In this document: positions 45,616 to 54,958 of the stretch, piece by piece | How positions within the stretch are numbered: position 1 is the stretch's first letter | Layout: the number at the start of each line of letters is the position of its first letter | Assembly (NCBI RefSeq): GCF_022530855.2 | Contig: NZ_CP099567.1 | Location: forward strand, 62,001-126,000 | Origin: Candidatus Vondammii sp. HM_W22 | GTDB taxonomy: Bacteria > Pseudomonadota > Gammaproteobacteria > Chromatiales > Chromatiaceae | Direction of reading: 5' to 3' | DNA: 64,000 nt | Made by a program: the position numbers and the translations under genes | Notes under the pieces: model-generated | Databases searched by the model: none | The model's input: only the letters and a program-made list of their open reading frames with translations | What the model was told of the DNA's origin: nothing

Positions 45616-47090
45616 AGTCGACCCTGAAATATTTATAACGCAATGATTTATATAAAATAAGCATCTAAATTTGATAAAATAAACGTCCGTGAAAGGGGTA
45701 AAAGCAGAGAAAAACTGGACGAAACAGAGGTGGATAATTGAGCAAACCCAAGACAGCCAATCCCAACCAGCAAAGTTTCCTGCACCAGAACTTACTGGAT
45801 CAGCTGAACCCCAAGCATCCACTTTTGCTACTGGCCAGACAGATAGACTGGTCATATTTTGATGCTGAATTTGCCCCGCTTTATTCTCATCTTGGAAAGC
45901 CCTCAAAACCCATCCGCCTAATGGAGGGCCTCTCGATACTCAAGCATCTGGAAGACCTCAGTGACGAGGTTCTGATTCAATGCTGGATACAAAATCCCTA
46001 CTACCCGAGTTTTACGGGTGAGATCGAATTCCAATGGCAACTTCCTTGTGACCCCTCCGACCTGACTTACTTCAGAAAGCGTATTGGCAAAGAAGGTTTT
46101 GAAAAGGTCCTGGCTGCCTCTATCGCCTTACATCAAGAAAAGGCGATCGAAGATAAAATGTGTATCGACACTACCGTACAAGAGAAAAACATTACCTTTC
46201 CAACTGATGCAAAGCAGTACCGAAAGATACACGGGCAGTTACTCAAGATGGCCCGAGCAGAAGGTATCGTGCTCAGTCGAAGCCATGAGAAGGAAGTAAA
46301 AATTCTCAAGCTCCCCACCCGATTTGCCACACATCCGAGGAATCGTAAAAAGGCACGTAAGGCCGTCAAGCGATTAAAGACCATCAGCGGCCGATTACTG
46401 CGTGAAATACAGCGTAAGATGACCGGAGAACAACAGAAATTCTATGCAGAAAAGTTCGCCCTGTGCCAGCGCATGCTGAATCAGAAGCGTGCTGATAAAA
46501 ACAAGTTGTACAGCCTACATGAACCTCATGTTTACTGTATGAGCAAAGGCAAGGCCCAGCAGCGTTATGAGTTTGGCACCAAGGCATCAATCACCACCAC
46601 AAGGGACGCGGGCATTGTGATTGGTGCCCTGGCTTTTGAGAAGAATGTATTTGATGGTCACACCGTACCTGAGGTCTTGGCACAGGTGAAACGTCTCATC
46701 AATCGAGTACCCAAAGTGGGTACTGCTGATCGAGGTTACCGGGGCAAATCAAAGGTTAATGACACCCAGATAGTAACGCCAAAGCCTGCTAGGAAGAATA
46801 CCTTAGGAGAAGCCATGGCATTAGCCAGAAAACGTTTCAGAAGACGAGCTGGCATTGAGCCTGTGATTGGTCACTTAAAGAGTGACCACAGGCTAAAAAG
46901 GAACTTTCTTAAAGGCTTTGCCGGGGATCAGATTAACTTGCTTATGGCAGCGGCTGCCTTCAACTTCAGAAAATGGATGAGGGAGGTTCTTTTTGTGCTG
47001 AAAAATATCATGTCCATACTGTTGTTCCTGTTTGCAAAACAGAAACAACAGTATTATTAAGTGCCTGGAATGAATATTTCAGGGTCGACT
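45616..47090 (+). mobile_element. IS5-type insertion sequence, copy 2 (intact)
   Basis: The 1475-bp element has inverted terminal repeats AGTCGACCCTGAAATATT and a 4-bp flanking repeat AAAT on both sides (45612-45615, 47091-47094). It carries one intact transposase gene and is therefore the likely active member behind the related copies in this window. Confidence 0.92.
45738..47060 (+). CDS. IS5-type transposase
   Basis: The 440 residues start at a TTG in the sequence AATTGAGCAAACCC. Marks of the IS5-type DDE fold are LMEGLSILKHLEDLSDEVL, CDPSDLTYFRKRIG, MCIDTTVQEKNITFPTDAK (first Asp), DGHTVPEVL, TADRGYRGKS (second Asp) and RRRAGIEPVIGHLKSDHR (Glu). All three catalytic residues are present. 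Confidence 0.93.
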   Translation: MSKPKTANPNQQSFLHQNLLDQLNPKHPLLLLARQIDWSYFDAEFAPLYSHLGKPSKPIRLMEGLSILKHLEDLSDEVLIQCWIQNPYYPSFTGEIEFQWQLPCDPSDLTYFRKRIGKEGFEKVLAASIALHQEKAIEDKMCIDTTVQEKNITFPTDAKQYRKIHGQLLKMARAEGIVLSRSHEKEVKILKLPTRFATHPRNRKKARKAVKRLKTISGRLLREIQRKMTGEQQKFYAEKFALCQRMLNQKRADKNKLYSLHEPHVYCMSKGKAQQRYEFGTKASITTTRDAGIVIGALAFEKNVFDGHTVPEVLAQVKRLINRVPKVGTADRGYRGKSKVNDTQIVTPKPARKNTLGEAMALARKRFRRRAGIEPVIGHLKSDHRLKRNFLKGFAGDQINLLMAAAAFNFRKWMREVLFVLKNIMSILLFLFAKQKQQYY

Positions 47091-47178
47091 AAATAGAGTT
47101 ATGAGTTGGTTTCTGCTTGGAAACAACACAGTAAGTTGTAAATTAATGGGCGCTATAATTAGCGACGAGGGCGAGAAA

Positions 47179-47814
47179 TTGTTTTTTCGAAACAAAAGTG
47201 AGATGCCCGCGCCGGACCGGGCATTGCCGGGGCGCGTGTCACCAATGGCGGTACCGGAGAGCCACTATGTAAATGGTAACCCACTTCAGCCACCGTTCCC
47301 TGATGATATGGCGTACGCCATGTTTGGTATGGGGTGCTTCTGGGGGGCTGAACGCTGCTTCTGGCAGATAGAGGGGGTATTCAGTACGGCCGTTGGCTAC
47401 GCTGCCGGCCATACTCCCAATCCGACCTATGAAGAGGTTTGTAGTGGCCAGACCGGCCATAACGAAGTGGTAAAAGTTGTTTTTGATCCGGGCCAGGTGA
47501 GCTATGAAACGTTACTGGAACTCTTCTGGGAGAGTCATAATCCGACACAGGGAATGCGCCAGGGCAATGACGAGGGTACTCAGTACCGCTCCGGTATCTA
47601 TCTCTACTCTGCAGACCAGAGAAGAGCGGCGGAGCTCTCACTGTCGAACTATCAGCAGTCCTTGATCGACAAGGGGTTTGGTACCATTACTACAGAGTTG
47701 TTGGATGCCCCCGGATTCTATTATGCGGAGTCTTATCACCAACAGTATCTGGCAAAGAATCCCCGTGGTTATTGCGGCTTGGGGGGTACTGGAGTCAGGG
47801 TTTCAACTCAATAG
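47179..47814 (+). CDS. msrA: Peptide methionine sulfoxide reductase MsrA
   Basis: MsrA repairs S-methionine sulfoxide in proteins. The catalytic GCFWG motif lies near residue 53, with [19 protein letters not shown]-like substrate residues after it (here [20 protein letters not shown]) and [18 protein letters not shown] holding the resolving Cys. From the TTG at 47179, after GAGGGCGAG, the N-terminus ([18 protein letters not shown]) lines up with that of E. coli MsrA; ATG 47203 is the alternative. The IS5-type copy 2 ends 88 bases upstream, so its native promoter may have been displaced. Confidence 0.93.
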   Translation: MFFRNKSEMPAPDRALPGRVSPMAVPESHYVNGNPLQPPFPDDMAYAMFGMGCFWGAERCFWQIEGVFSTAVGYAAGHTPNPTYEEVCSGQTGHNEVVKVVFDPGQVSYETLLELFWESHNPTQGMRQGNDEGTQYRSGIYLYSADQRRAAELSLSNYQQSLIDKGFGTITTELLDAPGFYYAESYHQQYLAKNPRGYCGLGGTGVRVSTQ

Positions 47815-48481
47815 TGCCGTTGATGTTGACCACGACCCGCTGGCTGCCGGCTTCCAGTGTCGGTGATGGGGCGCCCTTCAGCGCCATGGCCATGGCGCGC
47901 ATCTGGACCGGTCTGGATGAAATGCCTGAGCCGTTGATGTTCATCTGCACTAGGCGGTAGCCGCTCTGTTCCATCTCGTTGCTGATCAGCGCTGCCCGTT
48001 GTTTAAAACGCGAAATGGCCCGGGCGATTAATTTATCCTCAATGGTTTTTCGGCCTTCAGGTGATAGCGCGTAAGAGATGTTACTGACGCCAAAATGCTC
48101 TTGCAGACTGCCGATAATCTTGCTGAGACTGGCTGCATCCCTGCTCTCCAGACGTATCGACTGGCGCACCCGCCAACCCGTTATCGACTGGTTTCGATAG
48201 ATAGGCGAAGTGCTGTATTCCAGTGTCTGCACTTTGACGCCGGCAACCCGCTTGGCCTGTTTTACAGCCCGGCTGATGTCGTGATTTACCTCTCTTGCCA
48301 GACGGGCGGCATCATTTCCCTCCTGCTGGGCAAAGAGTACCGCTTTCAATATGTCATTTTCGACCGATTCTCCAGCGCTGACCGAGAGATTGATTCGATC
48401 ATAGGTGAGAGGGGTTTCTGCCAGTGCCGTATTGAAACTAGCGAAAATGAGTACTGCTCCGAGAGAGATGATTCTGATCAT
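47795..48481 (-). CDS. SIMPL-domain (DUF541) periplasmic protein
   Basis: The 228-residue protein has a signal peptide (hydrophobic core [16 protein letters not shown], cleavage near 21). A SIMPL domain follows ([56 protein letters not shown] in outline). Family members are periplasmic or outer-membrane proteins of unclear role in stress. The 3' end overlaps the 3' end of msrA by 20 bases in convergent orientation. Confidence 0.85.
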   Translation of the reverse strand: MIRIISLGAVLIFASFNTALAETPLTYDRINLSVSAGESVENDILKAVLFAQQEGNDAARLAREVNHDISRAVKQAKRVAGVKVQTLEYSTSPIYRNQSITGWRVRQSIRLESRDAASLSKIIGSLQEHFGVSNISYALSPEGRKTIEDKLIARAISRFKQRAALISNEMEQSGYRLVQMNINGSGISSRPVQMRAMAMALKGAPSPTLEAGSQRVVVNINGTIELKP

Positions 48482-48545
48482 GGCAATGCCCTCTGTAGAT
48501 TATTCTGAATAAGCCAGTGCGATGGAGAGTGTATGGAGATAGCCA

Positions 48546-48646
48546 TCAGGCGATATCGAAGCGTTCAGTCAGGATTGTCTTGCCGGCATCGATATGTGCC
48601 GCAACACCGATACTACGCACTTGCTCAAGATGGCTTTTTTTGTCAT
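48546..48646 (-). pseudogene. N-terminal stump of an elongation factor G-like GTPase
   Basis: An ATG at 48646 is followed, after a run of seven A residues that breaks the frame, by SHLEQVRSIGVAAHIDAGKT and LTER. This is the unmistakable P-loop start of EF-G (FusA) paralogues. The frame ends at 48546 with only ~33 codons left, and the remaining ~650 codons are absent. Confidence 0.8.
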
Positions 48647-48696
48647 TGCCCGTGTCAGTTCAGCGCTGGAGTTGGATTTACTTCCCTATCGTTTCA

Positions 48697-49158
48697 TCAG
48701 CTTCCTTTGTGTAGCGTCTCCCCCGTCTGATTGACTACTTCCACATCGATGTCGAATCCATCACGCAGGCTGGCTGTTACCACGCAGAAATCCTCGAACA
48801 GGTCCAGACAGCGTTTGGCCCTGACCGCTTCCTCCAGATTTTCGTCGATTATGAGCTGAACATCCATGCGGCTGATTCGCACCCGGCCTTTGTCGTTTCT
48901 GCCAATGGTGCAGACGGCACTGGTGCGTATACTGCCGCTGGGCGGTTTGTTTTTGCTGATACAGAACAGCAGGCTTGCACTGAGGCAGTTGGCAGCAGCG
49001 GCAGTGAGCAAGCGTGAAGGGTTTGGGCCTTTGCTGGCGCCAAGAGGTGCTGGTTCGTCAGCCAGGAGGTCTTCTACGCTATCCAGATCAAAACTGATCT
49101 TGAACTCGTAGCCCTCCAGGTGTTCCATTTCTACAGTGAATTGGCCTTCTTTTGACAT
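48697..49158 (-). CDS. OsmC/Ohr-type family protein
   Basis: The 153 residues have the OsmC fold with two reactive cysteines, Cys in AANCLSASL (near 58) and Cys in FEDFCVVTAS (near 125). This arrangement supports thiol-dependent hydroperoxide reduction, although members of the YhfA-like branch have unknown substrates. The start is at 49158. Confidence 0.85.
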   Translation of the reverse strand: MSKEGQFTVEMEHLEGYEFKISFDLDSVEDLLADEPAPLGASKGPNPSRLLTAAAANCLSASLLFCISKNKPPSGSIRTSAVCTIGRNDKGRVRISRMDVQLIIDENLEEAVRAKRCLDLFEDFCVVTASLRDGFDIDVEVVNQTGETLHKGS

Positions 49159-49382
49159 GCTGCCTCCCGGTGAAAAAGAATTGGCACATTGTACACCCAG
49201 GAGAGTGTTGGGCTTACATCGTTTGAAGCGAAAATTCGTGAATGCTGACCAGACTTCTTTACCTTATCCGTTACTGAGTTGGGCAAGCTCTTTTAAAGGT
49301 ATCGGGAGGTGGTTAAGTATTTTGGTATATTTGACCGGAAAAAGAGAAGTAGGCTGTTTTTAAACCGAGACAAACCTAAATG

Positions 49383-50574
49383 CTGTGTAACTGCCTATCA
49401 TTAAACCCAAACAAGGGAGAGGGTAGGCAGCTGGTCGACAAGAAAGAGCTCCAGGCGATAGCCCAGGCGGCCGCTAAAAACATCAAAACTGAAGAAGATC
49501 TCAACGAGTTTCTGCAAATGCTGACCAGGATCACGTTCGAGGCAGCACTCAATGCTGAACTGGCTGATCATCTTGGCTTTGCCAAGCATCAACAATCCGA
49601 AGCGAGTAATAGCCGCAACGGCACTACCAGCAAGACCTTGCAAACGGAAGATGGCTAGTTTGAACTGGATACCCCGCGAGATAGAGCGGGCAGCTTTGAA
49701 CCTCAGCTAGTTAAGAAGCACCAGCGTCGATTTACCTCAATGGATGACAAGATCCTCTTCTTGTATGCCCAAGGTATGACAACCCGCGAAATCGTCACGA
49801 CATTCAAGGAGATGTATGGGGCCGATGTCTCTGCCACACTCATATCCAAAGTCACTGATGTAGTTATCGAACAGGTTGTTGAATGGCAATCTCGCCCCCT
49901 GGATGCGATTTGTCCTATTATTTATCTGGACTGCATTGTCGTTAAAATCAGGCAAGACAAGAAAGTGATCAACAAAGCGATTTACCTCGCTTTGACAGAG
50001 CTTCAAAACCGCGGTGTGAAGGATATTTTGATTGCCTGTGTCGAAGGCTTAAAAGGCTTTCCTGATGCCATCAACACGGCCTTTCCGGATACCCAGATCC
50101 AGCTCTGTATCGTGCATATGGTACGGAACTCGATGAAGTACGTGCCTTGGAAAGACTACAAGCCTGTCACGGCTGATTTGAAAAAGATTTACCAGTCCAT
50201 CACCGAGGAAGAAGCCTTATTGGCGCTGGATAAATTCTCTGACCGGTGGGACAACAAGTACCCCCGGATCAGCCGCTCCTGGCGTGCCCATCGGCAGAAT
50301 ATCAACACACTGTTCAGCTACCCGGAGGACAAACGAAAAGTGATCTGCACGAACAACACCATTAGCCGCTGAACAGCGTCATTCGCAAAGCGATCAAAAA
50401 GCGGAAATTGTTTCCAACCGATGACTCGGCAAAGAAGGTAATCTATCTGGCAATCCAGGCCGCATCGAAAAAGTGGACAATGCCAATCCGTAATTCGAAA
50501 CCAGCACTGAATAGATTTATGATTGAGTTCGAAGAACGCTTAGCGGTATATAGTTAACCCAGGCAGTTACACAG
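49383..50574 (+). mobile_element. IS256-type element, copy C (both ends present, transposase dead)
   Basis: CTGTGTAACTGCCT at 49383 is matched in inverted orientation at 50561-50574, giving 1192 bp. The transposase frame has the same TAG after LQTEDG (49656-49658) as copy B. About 90 bp relative to copy B are deleted (IYLAL joined directly to TELQNRG near 49992), and another stop lies near 50370 before the C-terminal IRKAIKKRKLFPTDDS. No target duplication is seen. The ~16 bases upstream (from 49367) also match those before copy B. Confidence 0.85.
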
Positions 50575-50880
50575 AAAACTTTACAGGCTTTTGCCAGGGC
50601 TATATCCTCGAAGCTTTTCTCGCCCCTTTAGAGCAGGGCCAGCGCCACCAGCAAGCCCTCATGACCAAACACCTTGGCCAGAATGCCGTTGCGCTGTGTA
50701 TCGCCCATGCCTTCGGGCCTCTTGCGCAGAATCCCGATAATCTCAACCGTGCTCTTGAGTTCACCATCGGCATTTCTGAAGATTTGCTGCTTGGTGGCCT
50801 TCAGGAAAAAGTTTTTCAGGCTGGTGCCGACCATCGATCCAGTCACGCCCTGCATTTTGGTGCCGGCCTTGACCAACTCC
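50575..50880 (-). pseudogene. Phage tail tape measure protein (TP901-type), fragment
   Basis: The minus strand reads GTKMQGVTGSMVGTSLKNFF, TVEIIGILRKRPEGMGDTQR and ILAKVFGHEGLLVALALL, then a TAG, then RGEKSFEDIALA. The pattern of a short conserved helix, a GM.D.QR motif and FG.E...ALAL followed by G...F is that of the TP901 core of tail tape measure proteins. It continues beyond the stop to the IS256 copy C border, so it is a dead prophage piece. Confidence 0.6.
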
Positions 50881-51228
50881 TTATTCGTCGATATTGCCGT
50901 TGGCTGCTACCGTCGCGCCATCGTCATCCAGGGCGATGGCCCAAGTCTCGGTGTAACGATTAGCCCCGCACGGCAGCAGGGCGCCGACCTCCGACACCGT
51001 CAGATCGCTCAGTTCCGAGGCCAATAGGGCCAATAGGTCATGGGCGCCGATCACCCGATTGTTCCCACGCCGGGTTCGCTGTGGGCCCATACCTTCTCGG
51101 CCGCCAGCAGGCAGCGGGGAATCTGCTCTTCGGTGGGTCACACGATCTTATCTGCGTTGGCGTGGTAGCTCTCCTCGAATACCTGTTTGAAGCTGCGCCA
51201 CTGGAACCCTCCTCTGAAACCCCGTTCG
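50881..51228 (-). other. Unassigned phage-like debris
   Basis: Short minus-strand frames (for example HDLLALLASELSDLTVSEV near 51010-51060 and PTEEQIPRCLLAAEKVWA near 51090-51150) look protein-like but do not join into one gene. Because they lie between a tape measure fragment and an S24 fragment, they are probably prophage remains. I could not assign a family. Confidence 0.35.
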
Positions 51229-51395
51229 GGATTGCCCTGGTCAAGCGCCTCCAGCGCTTCCCCGACCGCGTGAAGATCACCAGCGACAACCCGGCCTACG
51301 AGCCGTTCGACCTCTCCCTGGAAACACCCGGTGAAGACCTGGCGATTATCGGCCACGTCATCTGGGTCAGCCACCGGCTGTTAAACGATATTTAA
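51229..51395 (+). pseudogene. S24-type phage repressor, C-terminal fragment
   Basis: The plus-strand frame gives ALVKRLQRFPDRVKITSDN, PAYEPFDLSLE and DLAIIGHVIWVSHRL. This is the C-terminal beta-barrel of LexA/CI-type S24 peptidases, with the catalytic Lys region in VKRL and the typical IGxVxW ending. The DNA-binding domain and the Ser region are missing. Confidence 0.65.
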
Positions 51396-51446
51396 AAGGT
51401 ACGTGAACAGACTCTCAATACCGAGGGCGTGCGAATATCAGAAAAA

Positions 51447-51992
51447 TCAGGTATCCTTGTCCTGGCGACGCTTTTCCATGGCTTTGCGCATGGCGGCGTG
51501 CTGCTCTTCAATACGCTTCATCATCTCGGCGCGACGGACTTCCATCTGTTTCTGCATCTCATTACTACGGGCAGTCGTGTCAGCAGGTGCATCAAAGGAA
51601 GGGCGGGCAAAAGGTGCCTGGAAGTTCTCTGGCTGATTAGCGGCAAACTGCTCTGCAAATTTACGCTGAGCCTCGATAGCATCTTGCATTGCTTTGGTTT
51701 GTTGCTCGGTCATCGCCTTCTTCTGCTCTTCAGTCAGAGGGGCAGCGGGCGCATAGGCACCATTGTAGCCATAAGGGGCATAACCATTATAATAACGATT
51801 CTGGCCATAACCATTGCTATAGCCATAAACATGGCCGCTACCGCTGAAGCTCATATTGAATGAACCGGAGCCGGAGCCATCTCCAAAACCATCGCCGGAA
51901 CCGTTGTTGCCCCAAGGACCGCCCCACCAGGCACTGGCGGTCATGGAAACAGTGGCGAGAGCAACAGCTACCAAGTTAGTGATTTTTTTCAT
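51447..51992 (-). CDS. Sulfur globule-type secreted protein with Gly/Tyr/Asn-rich region
   Basis: The 181 residues start MKKITNLVAVALATVSMTAS at 51992, a signal peptide cleaved near ASA. The mature part begins WWGGPWGNNG and continues with Gly/Ser and then Gly-Tyr-Asn repeats (YGYSNGYGQN, YNGYAPYGYNG). This matches sulfur globule proteins that coat periplasmic sulfur deposits in purple and thiotrophic bacteria. Residues ~85-181 are a separate charged, Met/Gln/Glu-rich helical region (EEQKKAMTEQQTKAMQDA, RRAEMMKRIEEQHAAM) absent from the short classic proteins. AAGGGT precedes the start. Function is inferred from composition and the broken relative upstream. Confidence 0.75.
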   Translation of the reverse strand: MKKITNLVAVALATVSMTASAWWGGPWGNNGSGDGFGDGSGSGSFNMSFSGSGHVYGYSNGYGQNRYYNGYAPYGYNGAYAPAAPLTEEQKKAMTEQQTKAMQDAIEAQRKFAEQFAANQPENFQAPFARPSFDAPADTTARSNEMQKQMEVRRAEMMKRIEEQHAAMRKAMEKRRQDKDT

Positions 51993-52108
51993 TACTAATG
52001 CACCCTTAAATGTTTGTTCGTCAGACGAATAGAGGCTGTCGGATTTGGACATTGTCGCAACTTATCTAAATCCGACTGTCTCCTACTGCATAATCTGCCC
52101 AAAGAAAA

Positions 52109-52381
52109 TTAATGAGCACCTCCGTGTGCCAAATCCATCCCTGGTGGTTCGCTTAGTCTAACAGCTGGATCTAATTTAGCGGCCGCAGGAACCCGAGGGG
52201 CTACTGAAGCTGCTGGGTAGCCATAACTGTTGTAACTGTTATCATGGCCGTAGCCAGATCCACGACCACTGAAGCTCATGTTAAAATCGCCAAAGCTATC
52301 ACCTCAGCTATTGTTAAAAAGACCACCCCACCATACGGATGCAGCGAGCATTCCAGCCGTTTTAACGATAGTTTTCATCAT
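52109..52381 (-). pseudogene. Second sulfur globule-type protein gene with in-frame TGA
   Basis: From 52381 (or the adjacent ATG at 52378) the frame encodes a signal-like start, then VWWGGLFNNS, a TGA at 52304-52306, and GDSFGDFNMSFSGRGSGYGH with a Tyr/Asn/Ser repeat and a Pro/Ala-rich tail. The NMSFSG segment is shared with the gene at 51447. Restoring the TGA to TGG would give a 90-residue protein, the size of SgpA/SgpB. It could be a recent pseudogene or a base error. Confidence 0.7.
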
Positions 52382-52667
52382 TCATCTCCAATAATTTGTT
52401 AGTATTTGCAACGTTAGCAGAAAGTATTGCACTACCCTGCTTTAACTTTGTAAAAATAATATTAGTATTTTCTTAATTATTCAAATACTATTGATGTATA
52501 TGCGTATATATATTTTATAGACTATTTATTGTCCCAGTCCGCCAGTTAAAACTATGCACTTTATAGTGCAAGGCTTTTACTTTAAAATGCCAAAAAATAC
52601 TGTTTAACCGTAGCGACTTTCAGTCCATTGTCGTTGAGTTACCTGATTGCCAACAAGCACACAATAA
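52382..52667. promoter_or_regulatory. AT-rich intergenic region
   Basis: This ~290-bp stretch lies upstream of the minus-strand globule genes and downstream of mlaA. It is very AT-rich between 52435 and 52530 and probably contains the promoter of the globule genes. I see no gene in it. Confidence 0.45.
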
Positions 52668-52688
52668 AAATCCCTTATTAAGGGATTG
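52668..52688 (-). terminator. Intrinsic terminator after mlaA
   Basis: On the minus strand AATCCCTT pairs with AAGGGATT around a TAAT-type loop and is followed by TTTTATTG. It lies ~30 bases after the mlaA stop. Confidence 0.75.
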
Positions 52689-52719
52689 TTAAAGGATCAC
52701 TAGTAGGCTGCAGTCAGAC

Positions 52720-53442
52720 TTACTCAAATTCAGGATCTGGAGGGGGCGCGCCATCATAGACGTCATTCTTCCGCTTCTGCAGATACGCATCTCTTCTAAA
52801 CTCGTAAGGATCAAGCGCCGCCTCCTCCATGACATGGCTCGTCCCAAGAAGGTCAGCACGGGTATCTATTGCCCGCAATGCGGCCAGCGAGTTACGCCAA
52901 TAGTTAGACTTCACATAGCTCACAGGATTAGTGTACCAACCTACAACCACATCAAACACGCCACGACCACTGCTGGGGCCAAGGAGCGGTAATACGATAT
53001 AGGGCCCGGCACCTACACCCCAAGTTCCCAGGGTCTGGCCAAAGTCCTCGTCGTACTTCTGGAGGTTCATATTACTGGCAACATCAATGAACCCCAGCCA
53101 ACCGATTGTGGTATTAACTAGTACACGGCCAACATCAGATGCGGCGTGCTTCAGTTTGAACTGCAGCAAATTATTGATCACAGAGCCCACATCAGTCAGA
53201 TTCCCGAAGAAGTTACTGATGCCACGATTGACCGAGGCTGACGTTATCGTTTTATAGCCTTGGGCAAGCGGCTTGACCAAAGCTTTATCCAAAACATCGT
53301 TAAATGAATACATCGCCCGGTTGAAGCCCTCTATGGGATCTCGGGGATCCTGATAGTCGCTTGTTGTTGCGCAGCCTGACAACACAAAAAACAGCGCTGT
53401 AACTATCACCTGCGCCTGTTTGAGGAGACTCTTATCCGCCAT
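52720..53442 (-). CDS. mlaA: MlaA (VacJ) outer-membrane lipoprotein
   Basis: MlaA extracts mislocalised phospholipids from the outer membrane and hands them to MlaC. From the ATG at 53442 (240 residues) a lipoprotein signal ends at LSGC. The family motifs DPIEGFNRAMYSFNDVLDK, NFFGNLTDVGSVINNLLQ, GWLGFIDVAS and GAGPYIVLPLLGPSS are all present. An upstream in-frame ATG at 53463 adds seven residues. No other mla genes are nearby. Confidence 0.95.
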   Translation of the reverse strand: MADKSLLKQAQVIVTALFFVLSGCATTSDYQDPRDPIEGFNRAMYSFNDVLDKALVKPLAQGYKTITSASVNRGISNFFGNLTDVGSVINNLLQFKLKHAASDVGRVLVNTTIGWLGFIDVASNMNLQKYDEDFGQTLGTWGVGAGPYIVLPLLGPSSGRGVFDVVVGWYTNPVSYVKSNYWRNSLAALRAIDTRADLLGTSHVMEEAALDPYEFRRDAYLQKRKNDVYDGAPPPDPEFE

Positions 53443-53463
53443 CAATCTTAAATCCTTAAGCAC

Positions 53464-53667
53464 TTACTTTCCGTATGTTGAATAAAGATTATTCCCTGGA
53501 TGACTAGGCGAAATGCTAGCGCACTCCAACAAGGCACTAGATTCACCTTGATCCAGCCAGAAAGTGGCTGTAAGCGTGATATTGATCACCATTTCACGCA
53601 GCTTCCACCGCTCCCTTGAGACGCCCCAGGCAAACTCGATAGGGTTGTCGGCCGATTGATAGACCAT
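53464..53667 (-). CDS. Short hypothetical ORF upstream of mlaA
   Basis: This 67-codon open frame (starts MVYQSADNPIEFAWG) fills much of the mlaA-rnt gap. I do not recognise it, it has no clear ribosome site, and it could be chance or the remains of a gene. Confidence 0.2.
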   Translation of the reverse strand: MVYQSADNPIEFAWGVSRERWKLREMVINITLTATFWLDQGESSALLECASISPSHPGNNLYSTYGK

Positions 53668-53756
53668 ATTAACACATTCTTATTGCGTGTATACAGAGCG
53701 CCAATATCACACTCTGAAATCGATATCCGGGCCAGTTTACTTTATCCTCTGCAGGT

Positions 53757-54407
53757 ATGAATGAAACCACCTACAATCCAGATATTGCAAAACGCTTCCG
53801 CGGCTTCCTCCCTGTCGTGGTGGACGTGGAGACCGCTGGCTTTGACGCCAAGCATGACGCCCTACTGGAGATCGCCGCCATGACGCTTCGGATGGACGAT
53901 GATGGAGCGCTGCATCTGGCAGAGACTTACTCCTGCCACGTCGAGCCCTTCCCTGGGGCAAACCTCGATCCAAAAGCCCTGGCTTTCAACGGTATCGACC
54001 CAGACCATCCATTTCGTATGGCACTGCCGGAAAGAGAGGCACTGATTAAAATCACCGCTCCGATCCGAAAGGCGATCAAGGCCAGCGGCTGCAACCGGGC
54101 AATCCTGGTAGGCCACAACGCTTTTTTTGATCTTGGTTTTATCAATGCGGCCGTAGAGAGGACTGGATTCAAGCGTAACCCGTTTCACCCCTTCAGCACT
54201 TTCGACACCGTCTCACTGGCCGGACTCGCCTATGGCCAGACGGTCCTCGCCAAAGCGGCTCTGGCTGCTGGAATTGAATGGGATAACAACGAGGCCCACT
54301 CTGCAATATATGATACGGAGAAAACCGCCGAACTCTTTTGCACCATTATAAACCAATGGCATCAACACGCACCCGACCGTCCTTGGCTGGCTGCTACAAC
54401 AGCCTAA
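53757..54407 (+). CDS. rnt: Ribonuclease T
   Basis: RNase T trims the 3' ends of tRNAs and other stable RNAs. The 216 residues hold the DEDD exonuclease motifs: [11 protein letters not shown] (Asp, Glu), [12 protein letters not shown] (Asp) and the final [14 protein letters not shown] (His, Asp). Length and motif spacing match the E. coli enzyme. The gene converges on grxD. Confidence 0.95.
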   Translation: MNETTYNPDIAKRFRGFLPVVVDVETAGFDAKHDALLEIAAMTLRMDDDGALHLAETYSCHVEPFPGANLDPKALAFNGIDPDHPFRMALPEREALIKITAPIRKAIKASGCNRAILVGHNAFFDLGFINAAVERTGFKRNPFHPFSTFDTVSLAGLAYGQTVLAKAALAAGIEWDNNEAHSAIYDTEKTAELFCTIINQWHQHAPDRPWLAATTA

Positions 54408-54476
54408 GGGCCAGCCAGATTTAACACCGGTTTTTGCCATATTCAATTGCGATAACAGCTTCAGATGCTCTCCTTT

Positions 54477-54803
54477 TCAGGCGATTTTGCTACCCGCCTC
54501 TGCCGTTGCCTTCTGAAGATCACCACTGGCATGCATCTCCAAGGTGATATCACAGCCGCCAACCAACACCCCTTCTATATAGAGCTGGGGGAACGTGGGC
54601 CAATCGGCATATCTTGGCAGGTTTTCAAAAATTTCCGGATCGGCCAGCACATTCACATACGCAAACTTGGCGCCACAGTCCTGCAGAGCAGCAGCGGTAC
54701 GTGATGAGAATCCACACTGTGGAAACTGGGGTGTCCCCTTCATGTACAACACGATGGGATTGCCCTCCACCTGCTCTTTGATTCTATCCAACACGTCCAT
54801 CAA
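54477..54803 (-). CDS. grxD: Monothiol glutaredoxin (Grx4/GrxD type)
   Basis: This 108-residue protein carries and delivers [2Fe-2S] clusters. The CGFS active site lies in FPQCGFSSRTAA near 30, with KGTPQFPQ before it and WPTFPQLYIEGVLVGGCDI after it. The start is MMDVLDRIKEQVEG. Confidence 0.95.
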   Translation of the reverse strand: MMDVLDRIKEQVEGNPIVLYMKGTPQFPQCGFSSRTAAALQDCGAKFAYVNVLADPEIFENLPRYADWPTFPQLYIEGVLVGGCDITLEMHASGDLQKATAEAGSKIA

Positions 54804-54958
54804 CTCACCTCAAACACTCAGAAATAAATAGTTGTCAAAAATATGAGGCCAGACCAACTGATTTTCAAGCTAAATTTAAAACGGTTTTAAAACAGCGATG
54901 ACAGAAGTTCCCATCCCAAGTGTCAGATTAATGCCTATTATGCGCCGAATCACAGCCA

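Noticed and set aside
49136-49363. 75-codon plus-strand frame between osmC and IS256 copy C
   Set aside because: It begins inside the osmC gene on the other strand, without a ribosome site or family resemblance.
49367-49382. Bases shared upstream of IS256 copies B and C as a target duplication
   Set aside because: They occur only on the left side of each copy; the right flank of copy C does not match.
52304-52306. TGA in the short globule gene as a selenocysteine codon
   Set aside because: Neighbouring residues are structural Gly/Asn/Ser, no redox partner or convincing SECIS hairpin follows directly, and a TGG to TGA change explains it.
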